A stretch of DNA of 47,153 nucleotides from an uncultured bacterium (GTDB lineage Bacteria; Verrucomicrobiota; Lentisphaeria; Victivallales; UBA1829): the NCBI GenBank assembly GCA_900549415.1, contig URNX01000026.1, positions 1-47,153 on the forward strand, given 5' to 3'. Made by a program: the position numbers and the translations under genes. The notes beneath the pieces are model-generated. The model was not told the origin of the DNA, did not search any database, and was given only the letters and a program-made list of their open reading frames with translations. Of the stretch, positions 40,653 to 47,153 are shown piece after piece (within the stretch, counting starts at the first letter, position 1; each line of letters starts with the position of its first letter).

Positions 40653-42921
40653 ATCAAATTCTCTGGAAGATCTGATTGAGCGTTTTCTGGAACGCTGTCG
40701 TGCGGGGGAGGTTCCCGATGAGGAAGCTTTTGCCGCAGGGTATCCGGAACACCGCGACGAGCTGCTCCGCATTCTCCCGCTGATGATGCAGATGGAGGGG
40801 CTCCGCTCGGAAGTTTCACGTACGGTTCCTATCTCCGCGTCGCCGGAATTGCCGGACACCGATTACCGTCTTCTGCATGTCATCGGAGCGGGTGGAATGG
40901 GAACGGTTTACGAGGCGCTCCAGATATCTCTGAACCGAAAAGTCGCGGTCAAGGTTCTCTCTTCCGCTCTGCTGAAGAGCGAGGAACAGCGCAGCATGTT
41001 TGAAAACGAAGCGCGCGTGATTGCCATGCTTCATCACCCGAATATCATCAAGGTTCTGAGCGCTGGATGTGGTCCGGAACGGTGTTATTATGCGATGGAA
41101 CTGGTTCAGGGCAAAGGACTTGACGAGTGCGGCGTGCATGATCCGCAGGGAATCGCGCGGCTGGGGCTTCAGGCAGCGGAGGCATTGGCGTATGCGCATC
41201 GGTGCGGGATTCTGCACCGCGACATCAAGCCCGCGAATCTTCTGCTGGACTCCGAAGGGCAGGTGCGTGTCGGAGATTTCGGAATCGCATTTGTTCTGCT
41301 CGGGGCGAAAGAGATTGTGGAGGAGGGGCATTCCCGTTCCGGAACTCTGCGGTTCATGTCGCCGGAGCGGCTGGCGAATGGTGTCAACTCGTTTTCATCG
41401 GATCTCTACTCGCTCGGGGCGTCGCTTTATGAACTTGCGACGGGAAAGCCGATTCTTGCGGAGCGCACGCCGGAGGATCTGATGAAGCGAATCCGCAACG
41501 CTCCGCTTCCTCCGCTGAAATCGGGAAATCCGGATTTCGACGCGATCATCAACAAGAGTACCGCATACTTTCCGGAAGACCGTTATTCATCCATAGATGA
41601 GTTCGCCGCTGATTTGCGGAGATTCCTGAATCATGAACCTGTCCGTGCAGCGAATCCTTCGCTGCTGCGACGATTCACTTTGTGGATCCGGCGCAAACCG
41701 ACGGTTGCCTGCCTGACATTTGCCGCGGTTTTCTGCGCGGCGGCATTTGTTGCGGCTTTGACCGTCGGCTACATCCGGACTTCAGCCGCGCTGAAGCTCG
41801 CGGAGGAGAATGCGCAAGTGGCGGATTCCACTCTGTCGCAGGTCTTCCGCCGCATTGCGGAACAGCCGCCGACAAAAAAGAATGCGGAGCTGCTTTCAAC
41901 TCTGCTTCCTTATTACCGCACGATCGCCGGCCGGCGCGGGCTTCCGCCGGAACGTTTGCGCGAGGCCAACGCCATCATCGGAGAATGCTCCATGCGAACC
42001 GGGAGCTATTCCCTTGCGACAGAAGCGTTTGCGGCAAATGCGGATCTGCATGATCCCGCATCGCTGAATCGTCTTGCCGAAGCGTTGAAGGCGGATGGAC
42101 AGGCGGAGGTTGCGACGAAGTACAGTCACCAGGTCGTGAACAGTTTTGCGGACTCCGGGATTCTAGGGGAGCGGTTTGAAGCGGTTCGGGCTCTGCTGTC
42201 GCTTTCCGCGTCACCGGAAAGTCCGGAAGGAAAGCGCGCGTTCCGGATACTGGAACAGCTGCTTGCGGAGGATTCGGCGAATCCGGAATACCGCTTTCAG
42301 TATGCGCGGCTTCTCGGCGCAAATCCGCGTCTGTTCCGCGAACTGCGGATCCCGGGTGTGGAACCGAATGCGCTGCGTCTGCTGCTGAAACTTTGTGAAT
42401 CTTACCCGGAGCGTCCGGAATATGGAGTGGAGCTGATGAATCTGAGCCTGCGCCGTCTGCGCATGCCGCGCGGATTCAGCGGACGCGGCCGGAGCGAAAC
42501 GGAGGAGGCCGTCGCGCTTTCGGAACGTCTGCTTGGGCGCTTCCCGAACGACCCCGCGCTTGTGTCATCTGCAGTTCAGCTTCACTCGCGCTGCATTGAA
42601 CTTCTGCGCCGGAACGGTGAAGATGCAAAGGCGCGGAAGGAGACGGACCGCCTGCTGGCGATTCTGGAAATCCTCTTTCACAATCCCGAGGTTTCGGATG
42701 ACGTGCGGGAGAACCTGATTCAGCTTCAACTGGAACGTTTGGAGCTCTTCCGTCACGGGCGTGCTGCGGATGCGGAGGCTCTGGAAGAAAAAATCCGTGG
42801 GGAATTGGAATCTTACCACGGAAGCCGTGCGTATGAATTCCGGAAAGCTCTGGAAAAAACACCGGAAAAAGAACCGCGCCGTGGAAACGGTTTCCGGCGC
42901 AGATGGAGAGTTGAAGAATGA
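40645..42921 (+). CDS. Membrane-bound Ser/Thr protein kinase (Hanks-type), 758 aa
   Basis: Residues about 1-60 form a helical segment (LEDLIERFLERCRAGEVPDEEAFAAGYPEHRDELL), the N-terminal region common in verrucomicrobial/planctomycete kinases. The kinase domain covers about 75-335: glycine loop GAGGMGTVYE (81-90), K103 in VAVKV, HRDIKPAN with catalytic D193, and DFG at 211-213. One membrane helix lies at about 352-376, and the outer part (about 380-750) is helical with TPR-like periodicity. The gene overlaps the sigma-factor gene by 8 bases and the esterase gene by 4. It probably phosphorylates the sigma factor or a linked partner in response to an envelope signal; this is inferred from the operon. 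Confidence 0.9.
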   Translation: MSESNSLEDLIERFLERCRAGEVPDEEAFAAGYPEHRDELLRILPLMMQMEGLRSEVSRTVPISASPELPDTDYRLLHVIGAGGMGTVYEALQISLNRKVAVKVLSSALLKSEEQRSMFENEARVIAMLHHPNIIKVLSAGCGPERCYYAMELVQGKGLDECGVHDPQGIARLGLQAAEALAYAHRCGILHRDIKPANLLLDSEGQVRVGDFGIAFVLLGAKEIVEEGHSRSGTLRFMSPERLANGVNSFSSDLYSLGASLYELATGKPILAERTPEDLMKRIRNAPLPPLKSGNPDFDAIINKSTAYFPEDRYSSIDEFAADLRRFLNHEPVRAANPSLLRRFTLWIRRKPTVACLTFAAVFCAAAFVAALTVGYIRTSAALKLAEENAQVADSTLSQVFRRIAEQPPTKKNAELLSTLLPYYRTIAGRRGLPPERLREANAIIGECSMRTGSYSLATEAFAANADLHDPASLNRLAEALKADGQAEVATKYSHQVVNSFADSGILGERFEAVRALLSLSASPESPEGKRAFRILEQLLAEDSANPEYRFQYARLLGANPRLFRELRIPGVEPNALRLLLKLCESYPERPEYGVELMNLSLRRLRMPRGFSGRGRSETEEAVALSERLLGRFPNDPALVSSAVQLHSRCIELLRRNGEDAKARKETDRLLAILEILFHNPEVSDDVRENLIQLQLERLELFRHGRAADAEALEEKIRGELESYHGSRAYEFRKALEKTPEKEPRRGNGFRRRWRVEE

Positions 42922-43694
42922 AAGCAGCAATCGTGTTTCTTGTATTTGGAGTTCTGTTTTCCGTTTTTGCCCGTGACCGTTATCCGGAACGGCGGATGCC
43001 GCACGGAGAACGCCGCGCCCGCTTTGAACAGCCCGCCATTCCGCAGAGCCTTCTGAGCTCGGAGCGCGGGGAGTTCAAGGGAATGCGCTATCGCCGCATC
43101 GCAATGAATATGAACGGTGCAGGAGAACCGCATCTGGTTCTTGTCCTGCATGGACGGAGCGGTTCGGGCGACGACAACACGCGTCAGCTTTCCTCGCCCG
43201 CGATTCTTTCGCTTGTGGAGTATTTGCAGCGCACGGGAACGAAATGTGTGGTTCTGATTCCGCAGTGTCCGCAGAACCGCGACTGGCTCCGCGGCGGTGC
43301 GGATTCCATGCTTGATCATGCGGCGGAACTGGTGAAAAAAGAAGCGCGCGAATCCGGAATCTCTTCCTGGCGCACCTATGTGACGGGTGTTTCAATGGGG
43401 GGCGGTGCATGCTATGCGATCATGTCGGCGCATCCCGGATTGTTTGCCGGAGCCGTGGTGGCAAGTTCCGGCGGCCGTCCCGGAACGGCGCTGCCCCGCG
43501 GACGTTTCTTCATCATTCACGGGGAAAACGACCGGCTGATTCCTCTGGCGAAGGCGGAGCAGATGGCTCAGGCGCTCGCGTCCGTGCGCGGGAACGAGGT
43601 TGAATTTGTTTCGCTCCCGGGCAAGGGACACATCGACGGCGCCCAGACCGCTTATACGGCGGAATGCTGGAACTGGCTGTTCGGCGGACGGTGA
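42918..43694 (+). CDS. Secreted alpha/beta-hydrolase (carboxylesterase/PHB-depolymerase-like), 258 aa
   Basis: A signal peptide ends near residue 18 (VFARD). The alpha/beta-hydrolase core shows the oxyanion-side LVLVLHGRSGSGDDN, the nucleophile elbow GVSMGG with Ser159, GAVVASSGG, an acidic IIHGENDRLIPL (likely triad Asp) and PGKGHIDGA with the histidine. This fits esterase/feruloyl-esterase/PHB-depolymerase-like families, which cleave ester bonds in polymers. It overlaps the kinase stop by ATGA, so it is the third gene of the sigma/kinase operon. Its stop abuts the convergent activase gene. Confidence 0.85.
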   Translation: MKAAIVFLVFGVLFSVFARDRYPERRMPHGERRARFEQPAIPQSLLSSERGEFKGMRYRRIAMNMNGAGEPHLVLVLHGRSGSGDDNTRQLSSPAILSLVEYLQRTGTKCVVLIPQCPQNRDWLRGGADSMLDHAAELVKKEARESGISSWRTYVTGVSMGGGACYAIMSAHPGLFAGAVVASSGGRPGTALPRGRFFIIHGENDRLIPLAKAEQMAQALASVRGNEVEFVSLPGKGHIDGAQTAYTAECWNWLFGGR

Positions 43695-45773
43695 TTATTT
43701 CATCCGTCCGAACATGTTGCCGTACTTGCGGGCGTTCAGCGATTCCACGAACGATGAAACTTTCGTGAGCGTGCTGCACGGGTCGGTGGTCGGGTCCATG
43801 CAGTCGCCGTCGAGCGTGAGAAGCGGAAGGCCGACTTCATCCAGCTCTTCGCGGAGATGCTTGGCAAAACAGCTGTCGGAGAGCGAGCAGCGTCCGAATC
43901 CGTGGTTGTAGAGAACACAGCCGTTGAATTTCGCTTTCTGCGCAGTTTCGACAATATAGCGGACGCGCAGGCGCGGATCAAGGTAGCCGACGGTCAGCAG
44001 TTTGCGGGCGAGCGAGCGGTAGGGATCTTCCGGATTGAGGAGATCCCAGTTCACAAAGTTGACCTCTTCAAAGACGATCGGCGCATTGCAGGTCGTTTCG
44101 ATGTAGTCCAGAACCTTCGTGTCGTAGAACGGCGGAAGGTGGAGCCACAGCAGACGATGGGTGTCGTCGATGGAATAGTGCTTTTCCGCCCACTCTTTCT
44201 TGCGCAGGAGCTCTTCGTGGAACTGGCGCTGAATGTCGACCATCTCCTGTTTGCCCCAGAGCTGCGAGAAGAGAATGGCGCTGTAGACTCCTTCGGTTCC
44301 GCGGATCAGCGGCGGACTCGTCCAGCGCAGTTCGTTGCACTGTTTGGAGAGCACGGCGGCCTGGTTCGAAAGTTCGCAGGCTTCGGCAAGACGCGCCGGA
44401 TCCATCTTGAGTCCCATCGCTTTTTCCATCAGATGAACCGCTTCCTGAAGTCCCTCGGCAATCTGGTCGACGGAGTTCGGATCGTTTGCATCGACGGGCG
44501 TATGAAGCGAGTAGAATCGGTCGGAGAATTTGTACTGGCGTGCGAGATCCTGGAAGATCCGTTCTCCCTGCTGGCACGGCTGCGAAGTTGAAACTCCGAA
44601 CGCCGGAGGCGGCAGTTCCGATCCTTCGAGGACGCGGAGAAACGAGCAGGTTTCACCGGCAAACCCCTTGTAGGCTGCAATGTCGAGCGCTTTCTTGGTG
44701 CGTTTTGAGTTGCGAGCGAAGAGCGCGGCGTAGGTCTCAAGCGTCAGCATTTTGACGCCGAGCGCGTTCAGAATTTCCGTCGGGAAGAAGAGATTGCGCC
44801 AGACCATCGGACCGCCTTTGCGTTTCGAGAAAAATTCGCGGCGCGTGTTGTTGGCGCGCATGGCGACGGACTTCATCGGGGTCGGCTCGTACTGGATTTT
44901 GTCCATGTTGAGGTTGCCCTTGAGCTGAGTGTAGCGGCGGGCGATGCAGGCGGCGCCGAGCGCGCCCATGACCTGATGATGTTCCGGAATGATGATTTTG
45001 TTTCCGGTGATCTCTTCGAGATAGTGGGCAACGGCGCGGTTCGAGGCGACTCCGCCCTGGAACACAATGTCGCCCTTGTAGTTGAAGAGAAGCTGTCCGA
45101 CGCCGGAGATGATGGTGCGTGCCTGGGCGCGGCATGCGCCGCCGACGACCTGACCGAGCGGCATGCGGTTTTTGAATTTGTTGATCGAGGTTGCGCTGAG
45201 CACGGCGCAGACGGAGGAAAACTCCAGCTCCGAGCTGTAGTCCGCCTTGTCCGCCATCTCTTCGACGGGAATCCCGAGTTTGAGGGCGACGCTGTCGAGG
45301 AAAGCTCCGGTTCCGGCGGCGCAGATGCCGCTCATCTTCGAGGTCCACATGCCCATCTTTTCGTTGTAGATCATCGCCTTGCTGTCCTGTCCGCCGACGT
45401 CAAGAATCGCTTTGACATGCGGGTGGAAGTGGAGGGCGCCTGCGACATGGGCGGAGACTTCGCTGACCTGGAAATCGTAGTTGATGAAGCGTTTCATGCC
45501 GTCGACGATCTGGCTGCCCGTGACGACGGTGCAGCGGATATCATCCATGGAGACACCGGCTTCTGCGAGAAACGCATCCACGGTCTTTTTGAGCGCGCCG
45601 AGGTTGCAGTGTCCGCATGCGGAGCATTTGCTGATGCATGTTACGCGCGCCGACTCCACCGGTTTTGTGCGCTGATAGGTCGAATGTTCAACTTTTCCGT
45701 CCTCGCTCATGAGGACTGCCTTGAAGGTTGTGGAACCGATATCGATTCCCAGATAGTGTTTCTGCTCTGCCAT
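43695..45773 (-). CDS. Fused 2-hydroxyacyl-CoA dehydratase activase and HgdB/BcrC-like domain protein, 692 aa
   Basis: Residues about 1-270 are an ASKHA-type activase ATPase (HYLGIDIGSTTFKAVLMSED; ILDVGGQDSKAM; GICAAGTGAFLD with C151; FSSVCAVLSATSINKF with C189), the two cysteines that hold the intersubunit [4Fe-4S] cluster in HgdC. A further cluster, C46-x3-C50-x2-C53-x2-C56, sits near the N-terminus. From about residue 330 the chain resembles the dehydratase D/B component (HgdB, DUF2229-like), ending with NGCVLYNHGFGRCSLSDSCF and LDGDCMDPTTDPCSTLTKVSSF. Activator and acceptor parts are thus joined in one chain, and no separate dehydratase subunit lies nearby. The reductive step it drives is unknown; it may be a benzoyl-CoA or hydroxyacyl-CoA type or a double-cubane enzyme. 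Confidence 0.83.
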   Translation of the reverse strand: MAEQKHYLGIDIGSTTFKAVLMSEDGKVEHSTYQRTKPVESARVTCISKCSACGHCNLGALKKTVDAFLAEAGVSMDDIRCTVVTGSQIVDGMKRFINYDFQVSEVSAHVAGALHFHPHVKAILDVGGQDSKAMIYNEKMGMWTSKMSGICAAGTGAFLDSVALKLGIPVEEMADKADYSSELEFSSVCAVLSATSINKFKNRMPLGQVVGGACRAQARTIISGVGQLLFNYKGDIVFQGGVASNRAVAHYLEEITGNKIIIPEHHQVMGALGAACIARRYTQLKGNLNMDKIQYEPTPMKSVAMRANNTRREFFSKRKGGPMVWRNLFFPTEILNALGVKMLTLETYAALFARNSKRTKKALDIAAYKGFAGETCSFLRVLEGSELPPPAFGVSTSQPCQQGERIFQDLARQYKFSDRFYSLHTPVDANDPNSVDQIAEGLQEAVHLMEKAMGLKMDPARLAEACELSNQAAVLSKQCNELRWTSPPLIRGTEGVYSAILFSQLWGKQEMVDIQRQFHEELLRKKEWAEKHYSIDDTHRLLWLHLPPFYDTKVLDYIETTCNAPIVFEEVNFVNWDLLNPEDPYRSLARKLLTVGYLDPRLRVRYIVETAQKAKFNGCVLYNHGFGRCSLSDSCFAKHLREELDEVGLPLLTLDGDCMDPTTDPCSTLTKVSSFVESLNARKYGNMFGRMK

Positions 45774-45812
45774 AAATCCCTTGTCCTGAAGCTCTCAAAT
45801 TTTCCTTTTAAG

Positions 45813-45840
45813 AATATATCTCAAAAAAAGAAAAAGTCAA
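45813..45840 (-). promoter_or_regulatory. Promoter of the activase-fusion gene
   Basis: On the minus strand TTGACT (45840-45835), a 16-base spacer and TATATT (45818-45813), 40 bases before the start. Confidence 0.65.
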
Positions 45841-45868
45841 CCCGTTTTCTCCGAATATTTAATAGTTT

Positions 45869-46693
45869 TTAACCTTGGCGGAAAAATTCAGCGAGCTGCT
45901 GGAACTGTTCAACGGTGACCCGCTCCGCACGGATGTCTTCGGGAAGCCCGACTTTTGCATATGCGGCTTCCACGTTCTCGCGTCCGAACACGGATGCAAG
46001 CTGTTTGATCATCTTTTTGCGGCGCTGCGAAAATCCGAGGCGGACGACTTGCGAGACGAGCAGGCGGAATTCCCGCGACGGCATATCCGGACGCTTTTTC
46101 ATGCGCAGGACGCAGGAATCAACTTCCGGTTTCGGGTGGAACAGCTGGGGCGGAACCATGCGCAGCGGCGTGACCTCGTAGGCGGTCTGTGCGCGGACGG
46201 AAAGGGCTCCGTATTCCTCGTCGCCGGCCTTTGCGGCAAGGCGGAGCGCAACCTCTTTCTGAAGCATGATGATCATTTCTTCCGGCGGCGTTTCCACATC
46301 AAGCAGTTTTGCAACGACCACAGTTCCGGCGGAATAGGGAAGGTTGGAGACGAGACGGAACGGAACACCGTCGCCGTAGAGCTTGCTGAAATCGACTTTG
46401 CAGGCGTCTCCCTCGACGAGGCGGAGTCCTTTGGGTACGAGCACAGAGCGGAGCCATTCACAGATGCGGTGGTCGAATTCGACGGCGGTCACTTCCGCGC
46501 CGAGATCAAGCATCCGCTGAGTGAGTGCGCCGAATCCGGGACCGACTTCAACGATTTTTTCGCCTTTCGCCGCTCCGGCCTCTTTGACGATCCAGTCGAG
46601 AAAGTTTTCATCGACAAGAAAGTTCTGTCCGAGTTTGCGGCTTGGTTCGAGTCCGATTGCGGCGAGCAGGGAGGTAAGTTCGTTTTTCTTCAT
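45869..46693 (-). CDS. rsmA: 16S rRNA (adenine-N6,N6)-dimethyltransferase RsmA (KsgA), 274 aa
   Basis: KLGQNFLVDENFLD is the canonical KsgA start region, IVEVGPGFGALTQRMLDLG the SAM motif I, and LVSNLPYSAGTVV contains motif IV NLPYS. MVPPQLFHPKPEVDSCVLRM is the typical C-terminal segment. It dimethylates A1518 and A1519 in 16S rRNA. The ATG at 46693 has GAGG upstream; a longer frame from 46894 adds an unrelated N-terminus. It follows the zinc-ribbon gene with a 7-base gap. Confidence 0.95.
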   Translation of the reverse strand: MKKNELTSLLAAIGLEPSRKLGQNFLVDENFLDWIVKEAGAAKGEKIVEVGPGFGALTQRMLDLGAEVTAVEFDHRICEWLRSVLVPKGLRLVEGDACKVDFSKLYGDGVPFRLVSNLPYSAGTVVVAKLLDVETPPEEMIIMLQKEVALRLAAKAGDEEYGALSVRAQTAYEVTPLRMVPPQLFHPKPEVDSCVLRMKKRPDMPSREFRLLVSQVVRLGFSQRRKKMIKQLASVFGRENVEAAYAKVGLPEDIRAERVTVEQFQQLAEFFRQG

Positions 46694-46700
46694 GCCGGCC

Positions 46701-46937
46701 TCAGTGATGATGTCCGCATCCGGCGTGTCCGCAGCCGCATCCTCCGCTCTGAGCGGAGGGGCAGAATGCCTGAGAGGGACAGCCTTCCTGTTTGACGGCT
46801 GCGGCGAACTTGGAAAGTTTTTTTGCAACTTTCTCTTTTTCGCCGCACGCCGGACATGCGGGTTTTGCGGAGGCGTTGGGGACGAGCGTTTCAAAGTTCT
46901 TCCCGCATTTTTTGCAGACGTATTCGAAAATGGGCAT
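46701..46937 (-). CDS. FmdB-family zinc ribbon protein with Cys/His-rich tail, 78 aa
   Basis: The protein begins MPIFEYVCKKCGKNFE with a first knuckle C8-x2-C11 and a second C28-x2-C31 (ACPACG), the FmdB/Zn-ribbon regulatory type. The C-terminus (53-78, CPSQAFCPSAQSGGCGCGHAGCGHHH) is unusually rich in Cys and His and could bind extra metal. AAGGAG lies 7 bases before the ATG at 46937. It leads a two-gene unit with rsmA. Function unknown, possibly in metal or RNA binding. Confidence 0.86.
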   Translation of the reverse strand: MPIFEYVCKKCGKNFETLVPNASAKPACPACGEKEKVAKKLSKFAAAVKQEGCPSQAFCPSAQSGGCGCGHAGCGHHH

Positions 46938-46951
46938 GGTTGATCTCCTTA

Positions 46952-46957
46952 TATTAT
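46952..46957 (-). promoter_or_regulatory. -10 box (TATAAT) of the zinc ribbon/rsmA unit
   Basis: A perfect TATAAT on the minus strand, 15 bases before the start. No good -35 box was found at 16-18 bases, so the leader would be short and the promoter is only half supported. Confidence 0.4.
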
Positions 46958-47012
46958 AACGGAGTAATTTACACCCGTTTTCTGAATCTTGCAAGCGTCT
47001 CCGCGGAGTTTC

Positions 47013-47153
47013 TTACCAGTCTCTGTGCCGCGGTGCGGGCGCTGGCGGTGGAGGCTGCGGACGGCGGAAGTCATCGCGCGGCGCTGGTCTTGGCGGTTCG
47101 GGTCTCGGCGGCGGAACCGGGCGCGGCGCTGGTCTTGGCGGTTCGGGTCTCGG
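47013..47153 (-). CDS. C-terminal end of a proline-rich protein, 5' part outside the window
   Basis: The minus strand reads an open frame from the right edge to a TAA at 47013-47015. The visible 46 residues contain two copies of PRPEPPRPAPR separated by PVPP, followed by a Pro/Ala/Arg-rich stretch ending RHRDW. This is low-complexity tail sequence. The identity of the main protein cannot be judged from the part in view. Confidence 0.6.
   Translation of the reverse strand, partial: PRPEPPRPAPRPVPPPRPEPPRPAPRDDFRRPQPPPPAPAPRHRDW
47076..47153 (-). repeat. 45-bp tandem repeat in the proline-rich gene
   Basis: An identical 33-base block occurs at 47076-47108 and 47121-47153, a 45-base period (15 codons). 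It may continue past the window edge. Confidence 0.85.

Noticed and set aside
1..47153. tRNA, rRNA or other structured RNA genes
   Set aside because: I saw no cloverleaf with a GTTCRA-type T-loop or rRNA segment in the gaps; almost all sequence is coding, and gaps are short.

Overview
The window looks like a chromosomal segment of a Lentisphaerota bacterium (Victivallis-like), probably a carbohydrate-degrading anaerobe. The main clue is three pseudopilin-like proteins with a near-identical FTLIELL...AIIAILAGMLLPALN N-terminus, each beside a large secreted glycoside hydrolase and a GntR- or AraC-type regulator. GntR regulators fused to LacI-type sensor domains, a planctomycete/verrucomicrobial-style ECF sigma factor overlapping a Hanks-type kinase, and sulfonate uptake without an oxygen-dependent desulfonase fit the same picture. 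The taxonomy is inferred from protein style; no rRNA gene is present.

Layout. 1-468: 5'-truncated IS256-family transposase (minus) abutting a terminator. 553-7487 (minus): four-gene unit of GntR regulator, pseudopilin, 1438-aa GH2-like enzyme and small secreted protein. 7558-9099 (minus): decayed GH2 beta-mannosidase-like gene. 9129-12906 (plus): GntR regulator, DMT-type transporter and TIM-barrel hydrolase, closed by a terminator. 13039-15476 (minus): GH5 enzyme and pseudopilin, with a divergent AraC regulator at 15606. 16697-18010: FGGY sugar kinase. 18018-21864 (minus): sulfonate/taurine-type ABC importer operon carrying a QueG-like iron-sulfur protein and an acetyltransferase. 22125-24329 (plus): prmA, amidohydrolase, acetyltransferase. 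24601-28025 (plus): pseudopilin and a frame-broken glycoside hydrolase, then another GntR regulator at 28117. 29396-34761: radical SAM protein, acetyltransferase, SGNH hydrolase, LprI-like protein and glmS. 34767-39521: hrpA and (minus) nudC. 39671-39955: tiny exported protein made of fourteen KNG tetrapeptides. 40053-43694: ECF sigma factor, Ser/Thr kinase and secreted esterase in one overlapping operon. 43695-45773 (minus): fused dehydratase activase/HgdB-like protein. 45869-46937 (minus): FmdB-like zinc ribbon and rsmA. The right edge holds the end of a proline-rich protein.

How it works together. The left two-thirds is a set of small regulated glycan-use units, each pairing a transcriptional sensor with a secreted or cytoplasmic hydrolase, three of them with a pseudopilin. 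Two hydrolases are in decay, and the transposase remnant points the same way, so the region seems to be turning over. The right third is mostly housekeeping (glmS, hrpA, nudC, rsmA, prmA), interrupted by the repeat peptide, the sigma/kinase operon and the activase fusion. Many sigma70-like promoters with 16-17 bp spacers can be read directly.
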